DNA from: Oscillospiraceae bacterium
Lineage (GTDB): Bacteria > Bacillota > Clostridia > Oscillospirales > Acutalibacteraceae
Direction: 5' to 3'
Assembly: GCA_902797915.1 (NCBI GenBank)
Contig: CADBUK010000104.1
Location: forward strand, 1-6,366
Length of the DNA stretch: 6,366 nt
The notes under the pieces were generated by a model that ran no database searches, was not told the origin of the DNA, and worked only from the letters and a program-made list of their open reading frames with translations. The position numbers and the translations under genes were made by a program. Shown here piece after piece: positions 1-6,316 of the stretch. The stretch's first letter is position 1. Each line of letters begins with the position of its first letter.

Positions 1-1
1 G

Positions 2-1078
2 CTACGCTTCCTGCGACGCCTTCAGCTTCTCCGCCGTGTCCGCGGTAATCAGCGCGTCAATCAGCTCGTCAAGGTCGCCGTTCAAAATCTGCTCTAATTT
101 ATAAAGGGTTAAACCTATTCTGTGGTCTGAAACCCTGCCCTGCGGGTAATTGTAGGTTCTTATTCTCTCGCTTCTGTCGCCCGTGCCGACCTGCGCCTTG
201 CGCTCGCCCGCGATTTCTGCGTCGTGCTTTGCCTTTTCCGCGTCGTAAAGGCGTGCGCGGAGCACCTTGAGCGCCTTTTCCTTGTTTTTGTGCTGGCTGC
301 GCTCGTCCTGACACTCAACAACCGTGCCCGTCGGAATGTGGGTTATGCGGATTGCGGAGCTTGTTTTGTTAATATGCTGACCGCCCGCGCCGCTTGAACG
401 GAAGGTGTCAATCTGCAAATCCTTTTCGTTAAGTTCAAAATCAACGTCCTCCGCCTCGGGAAGCACGGCAACGGTTGTGGTTGAGGTGTGAATACGCCCC
501 TGACTTTCTGTTTCGGGCACGCGCTGAACGCGGTGTACTCCGCTTTCAAACTTAAAGCGGCTGTAAGCGCCGTCGCCCTCAACGGAAAAGCTGATTTCCT
601 TGTAACCGCCGAGCCCCGTTTCGTTAGCGGAAAGCACCTCGGTTTTAAAGCCCTTTGCCTCGGCGTACATTGAATACATTCTGAACAGCACGCCCGCAAA
701 CAGCGCGCTTTCCTCGCCGCCCGCGCCGCCGCGGATTTCGATAATAACGTTTTTGTCGTCGTTCGGGTCGCGCGGCAGAAGCAGGATTTTAAGCTCCTCT
801 GAAATTCGCTCAATATCGCCCTTGCTCTGCTCAAACTCCTCGCGCACCATATCGGCAAACTCGGCGTCCATTCCGCCCTCGTCAAGCATCATTTTGCTTT
901 CCTCAAAGGTTTCCTTTGCCTTTTTGTATTCCCTGAATTTTTCAACAACGGGGGTAAGGTGCTTTATTTCCTTCATAAGCTTGGTGTACTGCTGCTGGTC
1001 CGAAACGACCTCGGGCTGACACACAAGCTCGTTAATCTCTTCAAATCTTTTTTCAACCTCAAGCAATTTATCAAACAT
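2..1078 (-). CDS. prfA: Peptide chain release factor 1 (RF1)
   Basis: Cytoplasmic class I release factor that reads UAA and UAG in the ribosomal A site and triggers hydrolysis of peptidyl-tRNA. The 358-residue protein is full length for the family and complete, with a TAG stop at 2-4. The stop-codon-reading tripeptide is P188-E189-T190 inside the segment RVPETESQGRIHTS; the P-x-T form marks RF1, whereas RF2 has SPF. The catalytic GGQ is G232-G233-Q234 in SSGAGGQHINKT; this Gln is the residue methylated by PrmC in known systems. An acidic, helical N-terminal domain (about 1-100) precedes these motifs. The ATG start at 1078 has a good AAAGGGGG ribosome site at 1088-1095, nine bases upstream. 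The start overlaps the stop of the upstream DUF951 gene, so the two are probably one transcript and translationally coupled. In many Firmicutes prmC is next to prfA; here it could lie beyond the left edge, which cannot be seen. Confidence 0.98.
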   Translation of the reverse strand: MFDKLLEVEKRFEEINELVCQPEVVSDQQQYTKLMKEIKHLTPVVEKFREYKKAKETFEESKMMLDEGGMDAEFADMVREEFEQSKGDIERISEELKILLLPRDPNDDKNVIIEIRGGAGGEESALFAGVLFRMYSMYAEAKGFKTEVLSANETGLGGYKEISFSVEGDGAYSRFKFESGVHRVQRVPETESQGRIHTSTTTVAVLPEAEDVDFELNEKDLQIDTFRSSGAGGQHINKTSSAIRITHIPTGTVVECQDERSQHKNKEKALKVLRARLYDAEKAKHDAEIAGERKAQVGTGDRSERIRTYNYPQGRVSDHRIGLTLYKLEQILNGDLDELIDALITADTAEKLKASQEA

Positions 1079-1253
1079 TTTTCTTAACCCCCTTTATGTT
1101 TTTCTCCGCCTTAACGCGCGGAATAAAGACCTCTCTGCCGCAGGAGCAGCATTTAAGCTTGTAATCCACGCCCAGCCGCAGCAGCTCAAACTCCTTGCAG
1201 CCGCAGGGATGGGGCTTTTTCATAATCAGAATATCGTGAAGCTCTAAATCCAT
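1071..1253 (-). CDS. DUF951 family small zinc-ribbon-like protein
   Basis: A 60-residue protein matching the DUF951 family found widely in Firmicutes. Visible hallmarks are MKKPHPCG (11-18), the LRLGVDYKLKC stretch, and KCCSCGREVFIPR (34-46). Cysteines C17, C19, C35, C36 and C38 could form a zinc-binding knuckle; metal binding is inferred, and the biochemical role of the family is not established to my knowledge. The start chosen is the ATG at 1253, preceded by GGGTGA at 1258-1263. In-frame starts further upstream (1298, 1265) would add a hydrophobic leader that is not part of the family and lies within or just after the promoter. The TGA stop at 1071-1073 lies inside the first codons of prfA, overlapping it by 8 bases (ATGTTTGA). 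The arrangement suggests a job linked to translation, but that is only guilt by association. Confidence 0.9.
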   Translation of the reverse strand: MDLELHDILIMKKPHPCGCKEFELLRLGVDYKLKCCSCGREVFIPRVKAEKNIKGVKKNV

Positions 1254-1288
1254 TTTTTCACCCATAACTAATAATATACTAAATAAGT

Positions 1289-1317
1289 ATTTTAACACAA
1301 ATTATGAAGTATATCAA
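1289..1317 (-). promoter_or_regulatory. Sigma-A-type promoter of the DUF951-prfA operon
   Basis: On the minus strand, TTGATA (1312-1317) is separated by exactly 17 bases from TAAAAT (1289-1294). Each hexamer matches the housekeeping consensus at five of six positions. Transcription would begin near 1282, leaving a leader of about 30 bases before the DUF951 ATG at 1253. The surrounding sequence is AT-rich, unlike the flanking genes. Confidence 0.8.
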
Positions 1318-1419
1318 CACAATATTAGCGATACGGGGAACGCTTTGCCGTGCCGCTCATAAATCGGTTTTCGCGTGCATAGAATTAATACGGACAATAT
1401 TTAAAAAAAGAGTGATGTT

Positions 1420-2334
1420 ATGAAATTCTATCCCGAGGGAACAAACCCCGCGCTTTTGCGCAGCTTTGACTCGATTGAGGAAATTAAAGCGGCAATGCAG
1501 GCGGGCGCGGTATGCGAGGCGCGCGTTATTATGTGCGACAGCGAGCATAACCTGCACATAGATTTGGGCGTTATCAAAGGCATAATTCCGCGCGAGGAGG
1601 GCGCAATCGGCATTGACGACGGCACAACCCGCGATATTGCGCTGATTTCAAAGGTTAACAAATGCGTCTGCTTCACAATCCTCGGCTTTCAGCGGGACGA
1701 CGGCGGCAACGTTTGCGCCGTGCTTTCGCGCAAGGCGGTACAGCTTGGCTGCAAGCGCGGATTTATAGACAATCTTAAAGAGGGCGACATAATTGACGCC
1801 GCAGTTACCCACCTTGAAAAATTCGGCGCGTTCATTGACATCGGCGCGGGAATTAACGCGCTTATACCTATTGATATGCTATCCGTTTCCCGCATAAACC
1901 ACCCTGCCGAAAGACTGTACGAGGGCGAAAAAATCCGCGCGGTTCTGCGAAAAATCGAGCCGCATAAGCTGACCTTTTCGCTTAAAGAGCTACTTGGCAC
2001 CTGGGGCGAGAACGCCGCGCTGTTTGAGGCGGGAGAAACCGTTACGGGCATTGTAAGAAGCATTGAAACCTACGGCGTTTTTGTTGAGCTGCTGCCGAAT
2101 TTGGCGGGGCTTGCCGAGCCCTGCGACTATCTGTTTGAGGGGCAGGAGGTTGCCGTTTACATAAAATCCATTTTGCCCGATAAAATGAAAATCAAGCTTG
2201 TAATCGTAGAGGCGTTTGCAGAAGCCGCCGCGCCTAAACCGCTGACGTACTTTGTTAACGGTAGCCATATCAGCCGCTTTTCCTACTCCACACCAAATTC
2301 GCCCAAAGAAATAAAAACCGTGTTTGACGAATAA
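1420..2334 (+). CDS. S1 RNA-binding domain protein (three S1-type domains)
   Basis: A 304-residue cytoplasmic protein built from S1-type OB folds, which bind single-stranded RNA. Domain 1 (about 29-106) is divergent but has the VIKGIIPREE and VLSRKAV strands. Domain 2 (about 121-192) is canonical: EGDIIDAAVTHLEKFGAFID, then ALIP, then the closing LTFSLKEL. Domain 3 (about 203-264) has GETVTGIVRSIETYGVFVEL, the GLAEP turn and EGQEVAVYIKSI. A 40-residue tail without clear domain follows. It is shorter than ribosomal protein S1 of Firmicutes (about 380-400 residues, four domains), so it is better called an S1-like RNA-binding protein than rpsA. The start is ATG 1420 with GAGTGAT (1410-1416), which pairs with the anti-Shine-Dalgarno end. 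It is divergent from the DUF951-prfA operon across 166 bases; no convincing promoter of its own is visible. A strong terminator follows 51 bases after the stop. The target RNA is unknown; a role in translation or RNA turnover is inference. Confidence 0.9.
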   Translation: MKFYPEGTNPALLRSFDSIEEIKAAMQAGAVCEARVIMCDSEHNLHIDLGVIKGIIPREEGAIGIDDGTTRDIALISKVNKCVCFTILGFQRDDGGNVCAVLSRKAVQLGCKRGFIDNLKEGDIIDAAVTHLEKFGAFIDIGAGINALIPIDMLSVSRINHPAERLYEGEKIRAVLRKIEPHKLTFSLKELLGTWGENAALFEAGETVTGIVRSIETYGVFVELLPNLAGLAEPCDYLFEGQEVAVYIKSILPDKMKIKLVIVEAFAEAAAPKPLTYFVNGSHISRFSYSTPNSPKEIKTVFDE

Positions 2335-2385
2335 TTAATGTGAAGCGCGCAAACAATTTAGCTAATGCGAAGTAAAAATCTAACT

Positions 2386-2415
2386 AAAAAGAGCACCCGA
2401 CGGGTGCTCTTTTTT
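2386..2415. terminator. Bidirectional rho-independent terminator
   Basis: An 8-bp perfect stem GAGCACCC/GGGTGCTC (2391-2398 with 2402-2409) closes a three-base loop. AAAAA flanks it on the left and TTTTTT on the right, so it can stop transcription on both strands. It serves the plus-strand S1-domain gene and the converging minus-strand operon. The TAA of the membrane protein gene (2414-2416) lies in the T-run, so that message has essentially no 3' untranslated region before the hairpin. Confidence 0.93.
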
Positions 2416-4018
2416 AATCCACAACGTAATTCGGATTAATCTGTTTAATTGTTTTCTGCGTTTCGTCAACTACCGACTGTATTTCGCCGCCGAAGCCCGA
2501 CTTGCCCTGAAGGGTTACAACGTCAAATTCTTCCTTGTTGTAATCATCCTCGTTGCAGAAATACGGCACCTTGTAGCCGTTGTCCTCAAACTTTGATTTT
2601 GAAATGCTCTTGCCGTCAAGCTGGTAGGAATAATAGCCCCAGTCGCAGTCAACGATTGCAACGAAAGCGGTGTCAAAAACGCTTTCCTCGTCCATAGCGC
2701 TGATGCGGCTTGTTGCCGTCCACACGCGGCTTGAGCTTGTTGAGTGAACGTAACTGTTTTTGCAAAGGTTTGTTTTGCCGTCCTCGTGCTGCAGGATATA
2801 GAACTCGCGGTCGTCACTGCTGTCCTGCATAGTGGAAACGCCGTCCGTTTCGTACGCCCTGCGCGCCTGCGTGCCGTTCCAGCTGTAAACCTCAAGCTTG
2901 TATTCGGGCTCGGTTTCAGTTTCGTCGCCCTTGCCCGCAACAACCTTGTCGTAACGGTAAATTACAAGCAATTCATCCTCGCCATCGGCGTTAAAGTCAA
3001 TCAAATCAACAACGCAAAGTCCGTCCGCATAGCAAAGGTTTGAGCCCGAATTGTACGAAGCCTTGCCAAACTTTTCGTTATACTTTTCAATAATATCGTA
3101 ATAAGCGTCGTTGCGAAGCTCAAGCGGGGATTTATCCTTTTCAATATCCTGAACGCTTCTTGTTTTGAAATCGGAAATATTGTTTGTAACGGTTTCAACC
3201 GTTCGGTCCGCTTTGGTTGAAGTTATGTAGGAAAGCTTGATTGTTTCAAACTCCGCGGTGTTGGTTTTGCCGTCCAGCGTGTAATAATCGTTGGCAACGT
3301 CGTATTCGCAGTTCTTGTCAAGCTTAAACTTTTTGCCGTGAAGCCCGAACAAGCCCATATCAATACCGTTATCGGGCGAAAGCTCGCCAAGGTAATACTT
3401 GCCCGAATGATGATATATTGAAATAAAGCTGCCGTAATTCTTTTCCTCGTCGGCAAAGGTGTTCGCCTTCTGGGTATAGAGCTTAACAAAATCCTTTGAA
3501 TCGTAACCCCATACCTCAACGTAATAAACGCCGCTGTTTTCGTAAGCAACAAGCAGCTCAACGCTGCCGTCCTCGTCAAAATCTATCTGGCGGGCATAGG
3601 CAAGCCCCGAAACGCGCCAGCAGTTTGAGCCGCTGACGTCGATTTCTACCGTCTGACACGGGCCGTAATCGGAAATAATCTGAGTGCACACCGCGCCCGC
3701 GTCCGCATAAAACTGCTCAATTTTTGAAAAGCTGTTTTTAAGATGAACCGAAAAGAAAATGCAGGCAATAACAACGGAGGCAATAACCAGCGCAATAATG
3801 CCCAGACGGAAGCTTACAAAATCCCTTACGGCATAGCGGCGGTTTTCGCTGCTGTAAACGCGCACCGCCTCTTCCTTGGCGCGCGCAAGCACCGTCTGCA
3901 CCGCGTCTGCGGCAGAATCCTTTATTTTGTTAAAATCGGGCGCACTCTGCCCCTTGCTGTTTTTCGCAGGGCGCTCGTATTCTTCATAATCATCGTCAAA
4001 ATAATTATACTTTTTCAA
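2414..4018 (-). CDS. Unrecognised single-pass membrane protein with two DxDxDG repeats
   Basis: I do not recognise a named family for this 534-residue protein. Residues 1-70 are charged and hydrophilic, including an acidic, tyrosine-rich start. One membrane segment follows at about 71-93 (RLGIIALVIASVVIACIFF core), preceded by RRYAVRDF. By the positive-inside rule the N-terminus is cytoplasmic and about 440 residues lie outside. The outer part holds two calcium-loop-like motifs, D146-x-D148-x-D150-G-x-x-E154 and D341-x-N343-x-D345-G-x-x-E349. Each is followed by a similar beta-rich stretch (ELLVAYE...YYVEVWGYDS and ELLVIYRYD...YKLEVYSWNG), which suggests an internal duplication of a VCBS/FG-GAP-like beta unit. 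The start is TTG at 4018, backed by a strong ribosome site; no ATG occurs in frame before about residue 221, well past the membrane segment. It is the last gene of the DnaD-loader operon, 32 bases after the loader stop. Ligand or metal binding is inference. Confidence 0.87.
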   Translation of the reverse strand: MKKYNYFDDDYEEYERPAKNSKGQSAPDFNKIKDSAADAVQTVLARAKEEAVRVYSSENRRYAVRDFVSFRLGIIALVIASVVIACIFFSVHLKNSFSKIEQFYADAGAVCTQIISDYGPCQTVEIDVSGSNCWRVSGLAYARQIDFDEDGSVELLVAYENSGVYYVEVWGYDSKDFVKLYTQKANTFADEEKNYGSFISIYHHSGKYYLGELSPDNGIDMGLFGLHGKKFKLDKNCEYDVANDYYTLDGKTNTAEFETIKLSYITSTKADRTVETVTNNISDFKTRSVQDIEKDKSPLELRNDAYYDIIEKYNEKFGKASYNSGSNLCYADGLCVVDLIDFNADGEDELLVIYRYDKVVAGKGDETETEPEYKLEVYSWNGTQARRAYETDGVSTMQDSSDDREFYILQHEDGKTNLCKNSYVHSTSSSRVWTATSRISAMDEESVFDTAFVAIVDCDWGYYSYQLDGKSISKSKFEDNGYKVPYFCNEDDYNKEEFDVVTLQGKSGFGGEIQSVVDETQKTIKQINPNYVVD

Positions 4019-4023
4019 AAGGA

Positions 4024-4035
4024 CTCACCGCCTTT
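4024..4035 (-). promoter_or_regulatory. Ribosome binding site that fixes the TTG start
   Basis: On the minus strand the sequence AAAGGCGGTGAG matches the anti-Shine-Dalgarno complement AAAGGAGGTGA with one mismatch. It ends five bases before the TTG at 4016-4018. With no ATG or GTG alternative that keeps the N-terminus and membrane segment, this site supports TTG as the real start of the membrane protein. It lies in the 32-base gap after the loader gene. Confidence 0.8.
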
Positions 4036-4050
4036 CTTTTCAGGTTAAAA

Positions 4051-5019
4051 TCACTTTAAATATCTGATGTCGCTGCCCTCAAGCACAAGGGCTGAATATT
4101 CGCCGAGAAGTCTGCTTGTAATACGCTGATTATAATCGCGCTCCAAATCCTCAAGCGTGAAGTTGGTGCTGATAATGGTCGGCGCACCGCGCAGAATTCG
4201 GGTGTTGATAATATTGTAAAGGCTTGCAACGGAATACTGATTTTTAAATTCGGTTCCGAGGTCGTCAAGAATAAGCAAATCGGCGTGAAGCACGTCGTGC
4301 TCAGTATAATATATGTCGTCAAGCCTGCCGAAATTTTCGTTCTGCAAATCGGAAAGGATATTTTGCGCCGTGCCGTAAAGCACCGCGTAGCCCTTGTTGA
4401 TTGCAACGTTTGCAATCGCAAGGCTTAAATGGGTTTTGCCGAGCCCCGTGCCGCTCATAAGCAGCAGGTTTTTTGATTTTGAGCTGAAGCTCTGCGCATA
4501 GCCGCGGCAGGCTTCCATAATTTTTTCCGCCTTTTTGCGCGGAGAGCCTCCGAACTCGTCCTTTTCGGGATAGTATTCGGTTTTAAAGCTTTCAAAGGTG
4601 CAGTCGTCAATCGGGGCAATACGGCGGATATTGTCGCGCTCAATCTCTTTTAAAAGCTCCCTGTGGCAGTTGCACATACGGTCGCCTACAAAGCCTGTGT
4701 CCCTGCAAACGGGGCAAACGTACTGCGGCTCAAGCGCGTTTTCCGAAAAACCGTTTTCCTTTAAAAGCTGTTTTTTCTTTTCCTGAATTGCAAGGCTTTC
4801 CTCCTGCAGCGCTTCAAGCTCTTGCTGCGGGTCCTCGCTTCTGAAAAGAAGCTTTGAAATTGAAAGCCCGATTTTTGACAGCTGAACCTGCAGCGCCTCA
4901 AGCTCGGGAATTTTTTCCATTGCCTCTCTTGTTTTTACCGTAACGTCAAGGGTGCTGTCGTCCCGCCTGTGCTGCAGGATGTTGAGCGCCCGCTGATATA
5001 CCTCGCTTTTATATGGCAT
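4051..5019 (-). CDS. DnaI/DnaC-type AAA+ replicative helicase loader
   Basis: A 322-residue ATPase of the DnaC/DnaI family, which loads the hexameric replicative helicase onto DNA at initiation and restart. Residues about 30-95 are helical and Glu/Leu-rich, probably a coiled coil. A cysteine cluster follows: C102-x2-C105 (CPVCRDTGF) and C116-N-C118-H119, consistent with the zinc-binding helicase-contact region known in Bacillus DnaI. The ATPase core has Walker A G180-TGLGKT186, Walker B LLILDD (238-243), sensor 1 ISTN (273-276), and the box VII arginine region RITSRLLG (289-296). Length and order fit the Firmicutes loaders (about 310-330 residues). The start is ATG 5019; its GGAG (5032-5035) is 12 bases upstream, a long spacing, and lies inside the end of the DnaD-like gene. 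The gap to that gene is 6 bases, so co-translation is likely. An IstB transposase helper is unlikely because no transposase is adjacent and the N-terminal zinc module is present. Confidence 0.93.
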   Translation of the reverse strand: MPYKSEVYQRALNILQHRRDDSTLDVTVKTREAMEKIPELEALQVQLSKIGLSISKLLFRSEDPQQELEALQEESLAIQEKKKQLLKENGFSENALEPQYVCPVCRDTGFVGDRMCNCHRELLKEIERDNIRRIAPIDDCTFESFKTEYYPEKDEFGGSPRKKAEKIMEACRGYAQSFSSKSKNLLLMSGTGLGKTHLSLAIANVAINKGYAVLYGTAQNILSDLQNENFGRLDDIYYTEHDVLHADLLILDDLGTEFKNQYSVASLYNIINTRILRGAPTIISTNFTLEDLERDYNQRITSRLLGEYSALVLEGSDIRYLK

Positions 5020-5025
5020 AACAAA

Positions 5026-6030
5026 TTAAATCTCCGTGTTGTTAAGAATGTCTTTTTTAATTTTTTCAAGGTTATAGGTCGGCTTGCGGCTGATTTTACC
5101 CTGCGCCGCCTTGCTTTCCTTTTCCTTTTTCTGCCGGCGGAACTGCTCCTTATCGCGCTCAACGTCAGCCTCGGTTTTAATCCCCTGCTTTTTCCAGTTA
5201 ATAAGGGTGGTGTCAAGGTAATTAAAGCAGGGCTTGTCCGCATTTTCCATCATAGCGTCCGCCGCCATAAGAATTACGGAATTTGAAAAATCCGCCTGCC
5301 ATTCGGCAACCCTTGCCGCCTGTTTGGGCGTTAAGGTTTTCTTTAAGGTACAGCGCTCGCTGATTTCGCGCCAAAGCCTGTTGCTGCCCTCAACCGCGCG
5401 CAGCTTTGCCTCCGCCAGCGCAACGGTAACAATCCCCTCGTCAAGCCAGTTTTCGCAGATTTTATATATGTAGTTTGGGCTGATAAGGCTGCCCTTTTCC
5501 TTTTCCGACTTGGCAAAGGTTAAAATCATCAGAATAATTTCGGGCTTCATCCCGTAGAAGTTTACAAGGTTAACAAGCAGCTCCTCGTCCTTATAGCTAA
5601 GCGTTCTGCCAAAGGCAACCTGCGCCTCGTTAAACAGCTCCGCTATCTCCGCGTTTTCAAGCGCCGCCGCGTCAAGCTCCTTAGGCGTTAAGGAGGGCGG
5701 CTTGATGTCAAGCCTTACGCGCTTAGGCTCCGCCTTTGCTTCAGCCTGCGCGGTTTGCACGTTTGCGTAATTTTCAGGCGCCGCGCCGTCCGAGGTCAGA
5801 ACGCCCTCGGCAATCCAGAATTCCATAATGCCCTGCGCGTCAGCGTCCGTAATGCCAAGACGCTTTGCGATTTCCTCCGACGAGGAAACGCCGCCGCTGC
5901 CGAGAATAATCAGCAGTGCCTTAATCTGATATTCACTTGAAAGCTTCAAATACTTATCGGCAATCGCCTGCGGAACGGAAAACATTCCCCCCTGCCAGAC
6001 TCCGCCGATTGGCACAATCTGATAATTCAT
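5026..6030 (-). CDS. DnaD-like primosome/replication initiation protein
   Basis: A 334-residue DnaD/DnaB-family protein, which in Firmicutes remodels origin or fork DNA and recruits the helicase-loader complex. Residues about 15-80 form the N-terminal winged-helix region (MFSVPQAIADKYLKLSSEYQ, then EEIAKRLGITDADAQ and FWIAEGVL). A polar linker (81-120) leads to the first DnaD C-terminal-type domain (about 125-200), carrying the family signature Y187-xxx-I191-xxx-W195 (YIYKICENW). A second copy (about 215-280) ends in Y271-LDTTLIN-W279, with Thr in place of the central Ile. The tail (286-325) is Lys/Arg-rich and probably touches DNA. The ATG at 6030 is preferred to the internal ATG at 5985: the first 15 residues extend the family's usual beta-strand start, and the internal ATG has a G-run only one base upstream. 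The ribosome site at 6030 is weak (CAGGTAA, about 12 bases upstream). First gene of the operon, next to the loader, which strongly supports the assignment. Which paralogue (DnaD or DnaB of Bacillus) it replaces cannot be told. Confidence 0.92.
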   Translation of the reverse strand: MNYQIVPIGGVWQGGMFSVPQAIADKYLKLSSEYQIKALLIILGSGGVSSSEEIAKRLGITDADAQGIMEFWIAEGVLTSDGAAPENYANVQTAQAEAKAEPKRVRLDIKPPSLTPKELDAAALENAEIAELFNEAQVAFGRTLSYKDEELLVNLVNFYGMKPEIILMILTFAKSEKEKGSLISPNYIYKICENWLDEGIVTVALAEAKLRAVEGSNRLWREISERCTLKKTLTPKQAARVAEWQADFSNSVILMAADAMMENADKPCFNYLDTTLINWKKQGIKTEADVERDKEQFRRQKKEKESKAAQGKISRKPTYNLEKIKKDILNNTEI

Positions 6031-6078
6031 AACAAAAATTTACCTGTTTCTTCTTATTGCTTATAATAATACATATTA

Positions 6079-6107
6079 ATATTAGCAAAAAAGCTTGCCT
6101 TTGTAAA
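6079..6107 (-). promoter_or_regulatory. Sigma-A-type promoter of the DnaD-loader operon
   Basis: On the minus strand TTTACA (6102-6107) and TAATAT (6079-6084) are 17 bases apart, each hexamer one mismatch from consensus. Transcription would start near 6072, giving a leader of about 41 bases before the ATG at 6030. Several TATTAT-like sequences just downstream could shift the exact start. Confidence 0.78.
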
Positions 6108-6147
6108 CATATTTTTTTACAGCGGCGTTTTTCGGGACTGTTATAAA

Positions 6148-6199
6148 AACAAAAAAAGAACTGCCAAAGCAGTTCTTTTTGTTGGAGCGGATTACGAGA
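6148..6199. repeat. Direct repeat, copy A (tRNA tail plus terminator)
   Basis: This 52-base segment recurs at 6314-6366, identical except for one extra T in the second copy's T-run (five here, six there). The period is 166 bases. Read on the minus strand, it consists of a tRNA 3' end, the terminator hairpin GAACTGC-TTTG-GCAGTTC and a run of seven T. Sequence outside the copies differs: ATA precedes this one on the plus strand and TGT precedes the other. Confidence 0.95.
6151..6180. terminator. Rho-independent terminator, copy A
   Basis: A 7-bp stem, GAACTGC paired with GCAGTTC (6158-6164 with 6169-6175), has a four-base loop. It is flanked by seven A on the left and five T on the right, so it can work in both directions. 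On the minus strand it follows the tRNA-tail sequence directly and gives a run of seven T. It sits upstream of the DnaD operon promoter and would insulate that operon from transcription entering from the right. Confidence 0.85.
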
Positions 6200-6203
6200 C
6201 TCG
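6183..6203 (-). pseudogene. Truncated tRNA 3' end (probably tRNA-Gly tail)
   Basis: The minus-strand sequence reads CGAGTCTCGT, then AATCCGC, then T and CCA. This lines up with the last 21 bases of a bacterial tRNA-Gly: part of the T loop, the 3' T-stem strand, the 3' acceptor strand, discriminator U73 and encoded CCA. No matching 5' half exists: there is no GCGGATT acceptor strand, D arm or anticodon arm in the ~100 bases upstream, which are instead a palindromic segment. It is therefore a tail without a gene. Glycine is inferred from U73 with an acceptor beginning GCGG; Cys also has U73 but a different acceptor end. Confidence 0.6.
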
Positions 6204-6300
6204 CCCGTTGCGCGATAAATCGCGCTTCGGCACGCACGCGGGCACCGCAACAGTTCACCGAACTGTTGCTATTCCTGCAGAATTGCCCTGTTCGAGTCTC
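6196..6300. other. Palindromic ~105-bp segment, candidate structured RNA or miniature element
   Basis: The ends are an 8-bp perfect inverted repeat, GAGACTCG (6196-6203) and CGAGTCTC (6293-6300). Inside lie a 10-bp stem GCAACAGTTC/GAACTGTTGC with a three-base loop (6247-6269), a 6-bp stem GCGCGA/TCGCGC with loop TAAA (6210-6225) nested within GCCCG/CGGGC (6203-6207 with 6239-6243), and a weak ATTC/GAAT stem (6271-6283). The 5-bp stem shares base 6203 with the outer repeat. The arms can fold together as a closed multi-branch structure on either strand. No open reading frame of note is present. The segment is bounded on both sides by the direct repeat, and its terminal repeats copy the tail's T-arm sequence. 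I do not recognise an RNA family. Confidence 0.6.
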
Positions 6301-6316
6301 TCTTTATACTTGTAAC

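Noticed and set aside
343..885. 180-codon open frame on the minus strand within prfA
   Set aside because: It is in another frame of a clear release factor gene, is rich in Arg, Ser and Ala, and has no family resemblance; shadow frames of this sort recur through the window because of codon bias.
1370..1398. Possible plus-strand promoter for the S1-domain gene (TTCGCG-17-GACAAT)
   Set aside because: The -35 hexamer matches consensus at only three of six positions; a promoter must exist nearby but I cannot place it. A sporulation-sigma reading of GCATA/GGACAATAT was also dropped because the spacing is wrong.
2336..2372. Imperfect 10-base repeat TAATGTGAAG / TAATGCGAAG, 27 bases apart
   Set aside because: Two short AT-rich near-matches in a small gap are expected by chance and show no pairing or binding-site symmetry.
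3743..4048. 101-codon plus-strand frame opposite the membrane protein start
   Set aside because: It is antisense to a gene with good start signals and has no recognisable motif.
4051..5019. IstB-type transposition helper ATPase
   Set aside because: No istA-like transposase or insertion-sequence ends are present, the cysteine module matches DnaI-type loaders, and the DnaD-like gene is directly upstream.
5954..6250. 98-codon minus-strand frame running from the tRNA-tail region into the DnaD-like gene
   Set aside because: It crosses the terminator, the operon promoter and the DnaD start, has low-complexity composition and no ribosome site that I can see.
6183..6300. A complete tRNA or tmRNA-like gene on the minus strand
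   Set aside because: The 3' tail has no 5' acceptor strand GCGGATT, D arm or anticodon arm upstream; the internal stems do not fit a cloverleaf.
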